DNA from: Paralichthys olivaceus
Lineage: Eukaryota > Chordata > Actinopteri > Pleuronectiformes > Paralichthyidae
Assembly (NCBI RefSeq): GCF_024713975.1
Contig: NC_091098.1
Span: 23,009,316-23,073,315, forward strand
DNA length: 64,000 nt
Direction: 5' to 3'
Part shown: positions 1 through 13,150 of the stretch, in pieces
Position numbering within the stretch: the first letter of the stretch is position 1
Layout of the letters: each line of letters opens with the position of its first letter
Notes under the pieces: generated by a model
Database searches by the model: none
What the model was told of the DNA's origin: nothing
The model's input: only the letters and a program-made list of their open reading frames with translations
Translations under genes and position numbers: made by a program

Positions 1-1113
1 ATTCATAAGAAAGGGGAGGGGAGGTTCAATTCACTATAATGAACATTTTTGTGAGGTCAACGTTTAGTAACCTAAGCAGGCCTTCAAGTCTGTGTGCGGG
101 TGTGCGTGTGTGTGTGTAAGAGAGATACTGCTGATTCAGTAGGGATGGGTGAAGGTGACCCTCCGCTGCTCCTGCTGCCTGTCTCACCACCTGATATTGA
201 TCCCAGTTGTCCACCTCAGATCTGACTCAAGGATACATGGATTCATTGCCTTCTTGACATTTCAAATATGGCACTGTGTAAATCGTATCTCCACACACAT
301 TGTCATTGATTGGCTATTGATTTGCTACCTAGGCCCGAGTCTAACCACTTAACAGCGGCTTATCCGATCCAAATTAAATCTCAGAGTACAAACCAGACAG
401 GGCAGGAGGGTAGCCAGCATGTGCACAACGTGGCCTTCATGTTGTTGAATTTTCATATCAGACTCCACATGAACTGTTGAGAACTAAGAATAGAGCAGGC
501 TACAACTGCAGAATCCAAATGCAGTGGCTGGGAGCAAAGGTTTGGAGCACAGATGGGAGAGTGTTCCTGCGTAGCCCTGCCCTGTCAAGGGTAAACACGC
601 ATCACAGGGCCCACACACACACACATGCATACTTTGTTTTCACCACACCTTAAAACAGCAGCATGAATATGCATGATGCTGAAGGACACAGGAGGTACAT
701 AATTAGACAATCAGCAACTCCCACATGACGTGAGTTACGACAGAGGAGAAATGCACCTCACTTCATCCCCCTGTCTTGTTAGCAGTGACAGCGGAGTCAT
801 GTTAGTTGGTCGACATGCATTTCCACTTACTGGCTGTTCAAACTTGGACTGAGAGCTGGAATCAAAGGAGGGCGAACACAGAATAACGCCCAATGGCTCA
901 CAAGTGTGAGGAGCAGAGCAGCACGAGAACATGTGGGGACAGTCCAACGCCACACGTCTCTTCTTCTCGTCCAGCGAATGAATGATTCATAGTAAGAGCA
1001 TAACCTTGACTGCACCGCAAACCCAGCAATACACACAGCGTTATGTCAGGGTCACACATCCATCACTTCCAAACAAGCTCCCTGTATCAAGCAGGACACA
1101 CCCATAAACAAAC

Positions 1114-1137
1114 AACACACACACACACACACACACA
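1114..1137. repeat. (AC)n microsatellite
   Basis: Uninterrupted AC dinucleotide run of about 12 units, seen directly. A second, imperfect CA run follows at about 1168-1184. Confidence 0.95.
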
Positions 1138-1496
1138 GAGCCGAGGGGTACAGTCCTGCACACATGCATGCACACACACACACACCTGGCTGAGTACATT
1201 CTGCAAGTCAGTGGGTTTCTTCTAGCGAAATTGGCACAGGTGCAGCGAACATGGGCTTCAGATTACACTCCTCTAGGCAATTTACTGAGCAGGAGATTGG
1301 TAAAGTGAAGGAAAAAAGAAAATCACAGATTTATAAAATGGTGTAAGAAAACTTTTCACACACGCACACACACTTAAACACCTGCTGTAGAAGAAGGTAA
1401 ACTTCATCTGTCAAAATGACACTTATCCCCAAGATCTGCCGGCATCATCACAAAATTCTTCACACACCGTGGGACGGGTTTACGTGCACACACAAC

Positions 1497-1519
1497 ACAC
1501 TCTCTCTCTCACTCTCTCC

Positions 1520-1561
<42 letters not shown>
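1497..1561. repeat. Compound (TC)n / (AC)n microsatellite
   Basis: A TC-rich stretch of about 20 bp runs directly into roughly 20 AC units. Long cysteine/valine or threonine/histidine frames across it are artefacts of the dinucleotide repeat. Confidence 0.95.
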
Positions 1562-1564
<3 letters not shown>

Positions 1565-1879
1565 TTGGGTTACACAAAACAGAATCTCACATTTCTCATA
1601 TTTTGGGAAAATACTGACCTGCCTTGTCGCTGACACACACACATTCTCTTCAAGCAGTTCAGCCTTTCAAAGAGGATCCGTTTGAACGCGTCTATATACA
1701 TTGACCCGACTGAGGTGGCAATTAAATAAGCCTGTAGTTAAATAATCACGAGTTGTGTGAACGTGGAAAAGAATGGAATAGATGGTGCCACGGTATCCCA
1801 AAGAAAGTCAGGGAGGATGCGCACGGCTGACGGGATATTTGGACTCTCAGTGATGCTCTGAGAGCTGTGGTGATATTGT

Positions 1880-1930
1880 AGAGACGGAGAGAGAGGGAGG
1901 AGAGGAGAGAGAGAGAGAGAGAGAGAGGGG

Positions 1931-1979
<49 letters not shown>
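1880..1979. repeat. Compound (GA)n / (AC)n microsatellite
   Basis: A GA-rich tract to about 1927 is followed by a pure AC tract from 1932 to about 1978. Confidence 0.95.
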
Positions 1980-1980
<1 letters not shown>

Positions 1981-2148
1981 TCTGACAGCGCTTATGAATG
2001 TAGCAGCTGCTGCACTGCTGTGGGCGATGCAACACAACAGAGGAGGAGGATGGGTCCATGTCAGAAGTGAATGATCAGGATGAACTTGTGCAGAACAAAA
2101 AGGCGAAGTCCTGCACTTTGATTTTGACCATAAAGAAAATGTCTTACC

Positions 2149-2151
<3 letters not shown>

Positions 2152-2189
<38 letters not shown>
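2152..2189. repeat. (CT)n microsatellite
   Basis: Pure CT run of about 18 units beside the GC-richer patch at 2200-2460. Confidence 0.95.
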
Positions 2190-2192
<3 letters not shown>

Positions 2193-3040
2193 GTCAGGTC
2201 CTCCTGCGACTAGTCCTCGTGCAGCAGACGGAGCAGGTTAATTGCCGGCAGATGCATGATGTGGTGGATCAATTAGAACACTGGACAGAGACGGAGAGAA
2301 CCGTCGGTATGAGCGCTGCGCTCCGGGGCTGAGGTGTCAGTGAACTGCAGCCGCGGTGCTTCCAGGGCGCAGAGCCGCGGATCAGATTAAAGCCTCCGGT
2401 CTGTCCAGCAGGAGGAAGGAAAAAAAACAAAAGTGTGGTCACACAGGTTCGTGTTGCTCTCAAACGTAAGATGCACTAAGGCGCCCAGGGAAACACTGAT
2501 CACACACGATGAGGCTGTTTAACCTGAGAAGTTAAGAGTCAGCAGAGAGGAGGGAGTAAAAAGAGTTAAGAGTACCCGCCCCTTCCACCTGCAGCAGCAC
2601 TTCTCCTCCAGGAGGCAGGATCATCACATTCAAACTGTCTTTTACACACGAGATGTGTAAAGAGCCACTTCCAACAAGGTCACAGCAGCAGATATTCACG
2701 TTACGATGCTTCCAGTTTGGTTTGGATTCAACTTTTATGGGAAAATGGGCCCTGCTGGTTGCAAAAATGCTCCAGCTACACCTGTTCACGTGTCTACGGT
2801 GGCCCCGAGGGTCACAAGACAAGGAGATTTGCAGAAAACACAACATGCATACACACTGAAAACACAGCAATGCTCTACAAAGATTTCTTTACAGAAAACG
2901 GAGCATTTATTAATTTTTCCTTGTGTTATCTGCAAATGCGATTTAGCGTTGACCCCCCTGGATCGTTGTACATATCAGTGAGGACACACTAATGACATCA
3001 GTGATAATAATAGTAATGATAGAAATAATGATAGAAGAGT

Positions 3041-3914
3041 GAGACAGGAATTCTGGTAGTTGTAGTTTTCCTTTCCCCACTTTTGATTCACTCCCAGGGT
3101 CACGAATGACTGCAGCTCCCGTTATGAGTCAGAAATTAAAGCTACACTGACCCGTTAGCAGAGTGTGGATGAGAGATATTTAATTAAAATCATTTTATTT
3201 TAATGCACAGTGAAGAGGCAAACAACAACTACAGATATTAACACATAAATGGAACTGATATGCGTGTCGTTGATAATGATCCGTAAACTAAAATGTTTTT
3301 ATTTCCTGGTATTGTAAGGTGATTAACTTATTACAGCTAATATTATCGATTTGTAGATTCATTGTACATGTATTTGTAAATATATTACACTAAAAGTTTT
3401 ACAATTTTATTTGTAGGCATTTAGTACAATGTAATTCGCCTACTCTTTACAAAACATTTTATAAGTATTATTATTATCATTATAATATCCCTCCTTTTCA
3501 AAAACTTTTGAAAGAGTAGGCAAATGAAATTGTGCAAAATTCCTGAAAATAAAAATGAGTCGAATTTATGTAAAATCATTACAATTGATAATATTCAGTC
3601 AATCACCTTACAAAACCTATTTTTTACCAGGAAATTAAAAACATTTTACTTCACAGATTATTCTCAACGATATGAATATGTATAAATATCTGTAAACAAT
3701 GTATTAATATTTCTACAACAGTATATTCGTGTATTCAAACTGTATTTGTTGTTGGTCTCTTCACTGTTCATTCAAATAAAATTATATTTATTATTTATCA
3801 TCATCCACAGGTTGTATCTTTAATTTCTGATGCATGACGGGAGTTGTAGTCATTCGCCTCCAGGGGAGCGAATCGAGAGCGGGGAACAGAAAACTACAAC
3901 TACCAGAATTCCTT
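3041..3914. repeat. Large imperfect inverted repeat (palindrome) at the gpkow promoter
   Basis: The sequence from 3041 rightward matches the reverse complement from 3914 leftward over about 410 bp per arm, with an AT-rich centre of about 50 bp (3455-3505). A perfect 25 bp block pairs 3046-3070 with 3889-3913. A second block pairs 3104-3141 with 3818-3854 with few mismatches, and an inner block pairs 3438-3454 with 3506-3521. The arms have diverged by substitutions and small indels. The right arm ends about 30 bp before the gpkow ATG, so it lies in the likely promoter/5' UTR. Either this is a long foldback (MITE-like) element or a promoter segment duplicated in inverted orientation. No transposase-like frame lies inside. 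Confidence 0.85.
3831..3850 (-). promoter_or_regulatory. ZNF143 (SBS)-like motif upstream of gpkow
   Basis: On the minus strand this reads ACTACAACTCCCGTCATGCA, close to the well-known ZNF143/THAP11 promoter element with its ACTACA half and CCC..ATGC core. A degenerate second copy in the opposite orientation lies at 3892-3912 (ACTACAACTACCAGAATTCC). Both fall within about 110 bp of the gpkow ATG, a usual place for this factor. Counterparts occur in the left palindrome arm at 3047-3066 and about 3109-3127. Binding is inferred. Confidence 0.5.
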
Positions 3915-3943
3915 TCTGCCTCTCTTGTCGCTTCCAAACAAAC

Positions 3944-6900
3944 ATGGCGTCGCACGGAGAAGACCCGGCTGCCGCTGAGGAGCAGGGGGAGAAGAAAGCG
4001 GCCGCGGTATCGTTTGGTTTCACTAAAACACTCAGTAAATTTAAAGTTCCTGCCGCGGACGCTTTGACCAACAAGGAAGACAAAGACTATCTCACCGGAA
4101 TCGATAGAAATGAGCTGCAAAGGTGGGCTCCGTGTGCTAATGCTAACCGACGTTTAGCTAGTTTTGATGCTAGCTTTAACGTGTCTGTGACGTTTCCCTG
4201 CTGATATGAGTAAGAATTAATTATATTAATAACAATTAGTGTTGTTATGTATTATACGTACTTAGACATTTAACCTGTGTAAGCAAATATTGTGTTTTAA
4301 GGGAAGTGGATGCTAGTGCAAGGTTGAAAATCAAGTTCATTCATATGTTTATGTTCATTTACACAAATGTGTTTATAATGTTTATATAGAGTTATTTATA
4401 TAATTATGTTTAACCATTCATCAGGTACATTTGTACTGTATTTGCAGTAGCATCATAAGAACACCAGGAGAAATGATGTGTTGAATCTGCCTCTGTGGTT
4501 CAGTCACATGAGAGTGAGAAGCAGGAAGTGTGTGTTGCTGATGTGATCTTCTCCACCCTGTTGCTCCTTTACATTAAGAGTGACCCACATCTGTGTCCTC
4601 GCAGCTCAAAACCAACAGAGAAGACTAAGGAGCTCATCATCCCTCTGATCCAGAAGAACCGCTGGCACAGGCCGGACCGAGCGGGACACAGCGAGGAGAG
4701 TGGAGGCAAAACACAGGAGACAACCCGGGAGATTGACTCTGCGGACTCTCTGGCTGTCAAAGAACTCATCGAGGGTATGCTAATGTTTGGTTTTCTTCTA
4801 GGCTCAAATAAATGTTGTTGGTTACTGGGGAGAATGGAGAAAAATGCATCGCCTGCAAACAGTCAAATTGTATTTGTAGATTTACTTTATTGATCCCGAT
4901 GGAAATGGAGAAATCCAGTATCACACAAAACAGTCAAACACAAAAGCGTAAGAATAATGAAAAGGTCAAAATGAGTCAAGAATAAGTTCACTGCAGTGAG
5001 ATGAAAGTCCAGAACTACTACAAAGTTGTCAGTGTAAAGAAGTATGTGATAATGGAGATATTGTCAATACAAATATCTAAAGTTTAAGGCAGAGTATTGA
5101 AGGCAAAATTAACACAGCCTGTAAAATCATGCTCCAGCAGATGTAAGTGTATTGTTTAGGCAATATTCCATTTATTCTCTTGTTTTTTTATACATTTTTA
5201 TATTCTTTTATTTTCATTTTAAGCCTGTTCAGCTGCGGTTGTTTTCAACATGATTTGAAATGACTTAAAGATCCATTAAATATGTTATTGTGCTCAAATG
5301 TTTTCATACAACAAAGCATGTAAAGCATGGTTTGATGTTTTAGTTGTGTGCTTGGTGGTCCTAGTAGCTCTCTTAACAATGCTCCTCGTGCCTCTTTGAA
5401 TTTGTAGATTCACGGAGGCAGCTTGAGCAGTGGGAGAATGGCCCCCAGACACAAACTGACCCGAATCTCCGCATCCCCTTGTTGATGCAAAACAAAGTGC
5501 CCGAGGGCTTTGAGGATGGAGAGCACGTACAGGTGGATCTGCGGCCTGAATCCGTAAGTACCGACACACAGACAGATATTTTCACCAATCTGCAGTCGAG
5601 TTGGTCTTGAGTTCTGCAGTGTTGAGACACCTGAAGCTGAATCTGATGATTAATTGTCTCAATTGGAATAGAAAAATTAAATACATATAAAAAAGGAAGG
5701 TAAAATTGACTCATTAGATCAGATAGATGAAGTGAATAAAGTTTCACCAGGGACTTCTGCATTGGTTGTATTTAGTAATCTTTCTTCTCCCTTGCTCATA
5801 TGCAATGGTAATATTTATTTGAGCAGGGACGCCAGGCCATTGATCATAACGTATAAAATGTCTGGTAGATGTGCTACTTTGAGTCAGATATTGAAATTCA
5901 AGTGTGTGAAGTACAACTGAGAACAACAACGCCCTGTGTGCATTCACAGTTGTGTGCATATGTGAGGGTACAGAGGACTTTTTCAGTACAGTAAGGCCTT
6001 AGCGGCAGACAGGCGTCCACATTCTCCCCAGAGACATGCAGGCAACCAATCATACTTCTTTCTGGTCCCTCTCATCAGAGTTCTCTCACGCCTCGTCACT
6101 GTCATCCCATGTCTGCTCTCAATCACCGTAGATGTGCCTGTCAGCACATGAGAGTCAGGGGAAACTTCCTCACTGTGGCCCCCGGCTCATTTTAATGCAG
6201 TCTAGCCTGTGACAGTGGCCTCTCAGCTTCCCTCACAGGGGAAGCCGTCAGCCGAGAGAGATGAGCAGGGCCACTGCTCTGATGAGGGCTGCTGCCTGGT
6301 CACTTTGATCAGCCTGAGCTGAGTCTGACAGCCTGAAGCCAAAAGGCTGAGTAAGACCAACATCACAAACTGCTTCTTTGCCACAGACAGTTTATATGTT
6401 TCATTACTCGGATATTACATAAGTAATATCTTATCTCATGTTAATGTTTTTGTTTTCTGTCAGTCAACAGAGGCAGATTATGAGAGCATTCCTGTTGAGG
6501 CTTATGGAATCGCTATGCTGAAGGGGATGGGCTGGAAAAAAGGGGAAGGCATTGGACGCACCTTCAAACAGTAAGTAACAAACTGACCTCCTGCTTTGTC
6601 ATCACCTCTCTTGATTTAACATTAGAGTCAATGTGGAGTTAAGGTTTGAGCTGAAACAATCATTTGGTCTACAGACAAAAAAACAATTGTTTAAGCAAAG
6701 AAAACAATCTTAATTTCACCCACTAAATTAAAGCTGTTTCCAACTTTAACCTCTTTTGCGTCCTACACATGTGCTTGACCCCTGTTTGTTGTTTGAATGC
6801 TGATGTTTCCCATCTGCTACAGGGATGTGAAGCCAATCGAACACCAGCTGCGGCCGAAAGGTTTGGGTCTTGGTGCAGATCGTTCAGAGATAAAGGATCT

Positions 6901-9019
6901 GGAGCCCACCAAACATAAGCGCCCCCCCAAGCCAGGCGAGGAGCGGGAGAAGGAGGAGGAACTAGTGATGGGTCCCGGGGGCTGCGTGCTGGTGGAGTCA
7001 GGGGCACATAAAGAGCTGTACGGGAAGGTACGGTAAATCTGAAATGTCTGTTCACTCTCAACACTCATCCCCACAAACAGAAGAAAGATATTGCACGACT
7101 ACTTATTATTTCTTTATATGGTTTTCTCTGACTTCTTTCATAACTGTTTTTCATGTGCTGCAGATTGAAGGCGTTGATCCAGACAACGCTCGAGCTGTGG
7201 TGAAGCTGGCTATTGGTGGAAAGACTGTGACAATCAGCCAGCACGCTATTAAACTGGTTGGGCGTAAGGAATACGACAAATACAGCAAAGACCTCAGTGA
7301 GTAACTTTGAACAAATGAAATAGAAAAGCTCTTGACTCTAATGGACTTTGATTTTGTGATCATTTGGAAAAATATTTCCCGTCCACTTTGTCTCATGACA
7401 GAATCAATTTTCATAATTCTGTCAGCCCATGTTCCTTTTTATCTTATTGTAATGTGTTTTATTATGTATGAACTAGTTAATGACAATAGCTATGTGATGG
7501 TTTGGGACTGCTGTTCAAACAAAGCATCTTCACTATATCAAACTCTGAATTTCTCACTATTTATAGAACAAACACTAAGTGAGAAAATAAGTGGCAGATT
7601 AATCTATAATGAAATGATTGACTGGACTAAACACGGTTATCCTCTAGTGACACTTCTTGATTTTCTTCCCACACCAAGAATAACAAGTTGGTACATTTTA
7701 CTTAATGTCATACTGGTAACACTGTTTATCCTCTGACCAGGTCGTCTCAGTAGAGCTCACAAAGAGAAGGAGAAGGAGCGAGAGAAAGAGCGAGAGAGAC
7801 AAGAGGAGAAAGAGAGGCGAAGTAATGATGACGAGGTAAAACACAAGTCTTCAGAAAAAGATCGAGGAAAAGATGACAGGAAGAGGAAACACAGAGAATC
7901 AAGTCGAGACAGGTACATTTCCACTAAATTTAAAAATTTCAATATCTTGTCAATGTTTTCTTGGAGTAAACTTACTGTACATTTGTTTTTCCCTCTCTCC
8001 AGAGAGAAGCCACCGGTTAAAGAAGCGAGGCGGCCACCTGCTCCCCGCTCCTGGCTCCAGAGAGACTTGAAAGTTCGCTTTATAGACAAAGCTTTCAAAG
8101 GGGGCAGGTACTACAACTCAAAGGTACCAAAAAAATCTTAACCCGTCAAAGTTGCAATCATTATAAATGTTGTGTTTCCGTTTTAACACCAGTCTTGTTT
8201 TCTTCCAGATGTGTGTTGAGGACGTCCTGACACCCACCACCTGTGTAGTTCGAACTGAAGAGGGTAGACTGCTAGACGGTGAGTCATTAGTTCCATCTCA
8301 GCCTGCCTTGGTGTTAGTTTCAGTTTTTCTCTCCTCTGTGACTTTTTATTTGCTAATTAGAATTGCACAAGAACTGCAATGTGTTAAATTTAACAATACA
8401 TCTGGCTGGCTTAGGCGTTGGTGGTACTTCCTCCTGCTCGTAGATGTTTTCCCGTGCCTCTTAGATCAAAGCTGAGGCAGCAGTGCTAATTACTGGGTTA
8501 ATATTGTTGTATGCTGTTTTTATCTCATGTAAAGTGTCTTTGCGCGTTGTTAATTCTGCTATATAAATTAAATTTATTGTCATTAGTCTGTTATTGACCA
8601 AGACTATTGAAATGTAATATCAGCTGAACAGGTAATGACTCTTCCTCTGACCTTTACCACATGAATTCTGGGGTGAATAACATTCTGTTTCTTCATCCAT
8701 CAGATGTGAGGCAGGACATGCTGGAAACCATTGTCCCAAAAAGTGAAAATGATTCTATAATGGTCGTACTGGGTGAACACAGGGGTCAGGTGAGCACTGG
8801 ATCTTCTGGATTGTCTTTCCTGCAGCGTATGTGGTAATGGTGTGAGTGTGATTAATTTTTTCTAATCTCTTGTGTTTCCATTTGTCTCTTCAGGTCGGAC
8901 ATATTCTCCAACGGGACAAGAACAAGTGCAGAGCAATAGTTCAGCTCGATAGAAATGAGAAAGTGTTCACTCTGGACTATGATTCCATGTGTCATTATGT
9001 AGGAGCAAGCGACAATTGA
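3944..9019 (+). CDS. gpkow: G-patch domain and KOW motifs-containing protein (GPKOW/Spp2 homologue)
   Basis: Eleven coding exons with consistent phase encode 504 aa (human about 476): 3944-4122, 4605-4774, 5408-5553, 6464-6570, 6823-7027, 7164-7296, 7741-7912, 8003-8123, 8209-8278, 8704-8789, 8894-9019. The N-terminus has the SFGFTKT motif typical of GPKOW. The G-patch lies at about residues 178-225 ([22 protein letters not shown]). KOW segments lie at about 258-303 and 450-485, with a charged Lys/Glu/Arg stretch at about 320-365 between them. The family is nuclear, binds RNA, and acts with the helicase DHX16/Prp2 in spliceosome activation. The start at 3944 (MASHGED) has a good context. An upstream in-frame ATG at 3830 would add 38 residues that do not resemble the family. 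The 3' end converges on pqbp1. Confidence 0.97.
4881..5010. repeat. Interspersed repeat fragment ('TTTATTGATCCC' type)
   Basis: Lies in gpkow intron 2 and begins with a TTTACTTTATTGATCCCGAT core, seen very widely in teleost genomes. It continues through an A-rich tail region. No coding capacity is visible. The family assignment is from memory of teleost repeats; the exact superfamily is not claimed. Confidence 0.5.
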
Positions 9020-9128
9020 TCGACAGATTTTTATTCAAACACCATCGTTTCTTTTTCATCTCATCTCACCCATAATGTGGATTTTTGAAATATTCAGAAA
9101 AATGTCAAAACTTTTAATGCAATTTTGT

Positions 9129-9134
9129 AATAAA
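9129..9134 (+). promoter_or_regulatory. gpkow: gpkow polyadenylation signal
   Basis: AATAAA 110 bp after the gpkow stop codon, giving a short 3' UTR. It is the only canonical signal before the convergent neighbour. Confidence 0.8.
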
Positions 9135-9180
9135 ACAATTTCAAAAGCAGCACTGAGTCATTTTCACAGTCATCTTTAGA

Positions 9181-9186
9181 TTTATT
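9181..9186 (-). promoter_or_regulatory. pqbp1: pqbp1 polyadenylation signal
   Basis: TTTATT on the plus strand is AATAAA on the minus strand, about 240 bp beyond the pqbp1 stop. The expected cleavage site is near 9160-9170, so the two convergent transcripts should end within a few tens of bases of each other and may overlap. Confidence 0.7.
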
Positions 9187-9426
9187 AGCAAATGATGCCC
9201 AAGAGTTGTTGTAATAACAAGAGGGTCAATCTTCAGGTGATATAAAAAAAAAAAAATATTTACAACTGCTTGACGTGTGTATAAATGCACTGCTGTTACA
9301 CTCCAGTTTCTGACATGTTCACTTATCTCACACTGAGAAGAAACCTTACTGAAAAGATGTCAGTCATTAAATGTTAAGATGGGAGCAAAGCAAAGATGAG
9401 CTGCGTCCTCGTCCTGGGAGCGAAGC

Positions 9427-11918
<2,492 letters not shown>

Positions 11919-12196
11919 CCTGAAACACAGAGGTGGGAGGATTACGTCATGATGCAACAGGCACTGGGAGATTTTATCTACTGAAAAATATACAGTTATT
12001 ATATGAGCACAACATTGAAATAAAAATGATATAGTCAACTTTACTTTCAGCTAATTGCACCAAGTTTTAATTATACACCCAAATACTATATTATTGTATC
12101 TCCAGCTGGTATTTTTTTAAATTTATAATAAATATATAGTATTTTTTTAACTTCACCCAGGATCTTATGTTTTACATCAGCATTGATTTTTTAGCA

Positions 12197-12517
12197 AGAT
12201 TACACGAAAAGTACTGATTTCCAAAAAATAACAAGGATGAGGCAAGTCAGGGAAGAACACATTAAATTTGGTGCGGATCAGAATTTCACTTTCTTTAACA
12301 TGGTGAGATGTTTCTCAACATTTTGTGGATTTTCCCAGATACTAGGTCACGGATCTGGATGAAAAGCTTCAGGCACATGTGGGGGAACGATGAGTGTTTG
12401 TAATTTGGTGCAGATCCAAATGAAAATTCACATCCAGAGAATTTAAATGTGGTTTCATAAGGACACTGTTGGGCCTTGGTGGAGGTATGAGCTTTGTGAG
12501 TCCCATTCTAGTTTGTC

Positions 12518-12520
<3 letters not shown>
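12197..12520. repeat. Interspersed non-coding repeat in pqbp1 intron 1
   Basis: The segment contains phrases typical of a dispersed teleost repeat: GCAAGATTACACGAAAA, AATTTGGTGCAGATCC and CCTTGGTGGAGG. A related copy lies at 55994-56091 (GCAGGATTACGCGAAAA), and shorter relatives appear at 25684-25806 and about 57190-57740. No coding frame is visible. Confidence 0.55.

Positions 12521-12556
<36 letters not shown>
12521..12556. repeat. (AT)n microsatellite
   Basis: TA dinucleotide run with one ACA interruption, directly abutting the end of the interspersed repeat to its left. Confidence 0.9.
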
Positions 12557-13032
12557 GCTTTGTTCAGACACAATTTACTTTTGGGCTGTTGGTCGAACAA
12601 AGCAGTGAGCACAGGTTGTCTAGACTTGACTTTAAATTATGTTAAACTTCAAATAAAACCAGCAACTTCCCCCTGAAGCTGTGGATCAGAATCTACTTTC
12701 AGCCTCTTGTCCTCCTCCTGCTGCTGCTGCCTCTGTGTCTTTGTGTCTCCTGGTCAAACGTGTCTTAGATGACTTAGTCTTGTAAACTACACCAATTCCA
12801 GCTGCTCGGGTGTGAATCACTTTGTATTTGAACAAGAGGGTGAGAGGTGAGACTTCATTTTAAAGACATGTGAGGTTTATCTGAACAAAACCGCACCAGG
12901 CTCCGGGGCTCGATGGACACAGCTGAGAAAATAAACCCGCGAACACACGCGCGTGTCCGGCAGAAAACACACAGACAACAAACCCACAGTTTTCTAAATG
13001 CGAATTACGATTTAAAAGCCTTTTTTCTTCAC

Positions 13033-13100
13033 CTGGTTCAGGAACAAATCCAGCGAGTGGACGACGCGACTTCCCAAAACAGCAGCTCCGTGCGGCGCGC
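13033..13100 (-). other. pqbp1: Probable pqbp1 5' non-coding exon
   Basis: Minus-strand sequence reading up to CCAG|GTGAAG gives a donor at 13031-13032. Because the pqbp1 coding start sits one base after its acceptor at 11920, a separate upstream leader exon is required. This site is well placed beside the timm17b start. The upper boundary is not defined by the sequence. Confidence 0.45.
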
Positions 13101-13150
13101 TGCGATGACGTCACGCAGCTCTCTTGACGACGACGACGACGACAACAAAC
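13034..13150. promoter_or_regulatory. Bidirectional pqbp1/timm17b promoter with a CRE
   Basis: The short GC-rich interval between the two divergent genes contains a perfect palindromic CRE, TGACGTCA, at 13106-13113, 37 bp upstream of the timm17b ATG. A GAC trinucleotide run follows at 13126-13143. There is no obvious TATA box, consistent with housekeeping promoters. The same head-to-head pairing exists in human, so a shared promoter is likely conserved. Confidence 0.7.

Larger units (their letters stand above)
1..3040. other. Left flank, no confirmed gene; microsatellite-rich
   Basis: No reading frame here matches a family I recognise. The stretch holds several simple repeats, listed separately, plus a GC-richer patch around 2200-2620. 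Read on the minus strand, that patch resembles a 5' untranslated or first exon: it has short frames, a stop soon after the ATG near 2255, and GT donor-like sites. At 150-230 the minus strand has a short open frame ending in a GTGAGA donor-like site, again unassigned. An upstream minus-strand gene could begin here, but nothing in the translated sequence identifies it. Confidence 0.5.

Noticed and set aside
1416..2059. Open frames rich in Cys-Val or Thr-His
   Set aside because: Translations of AC/GT dinucleotide repeats, not proteins.
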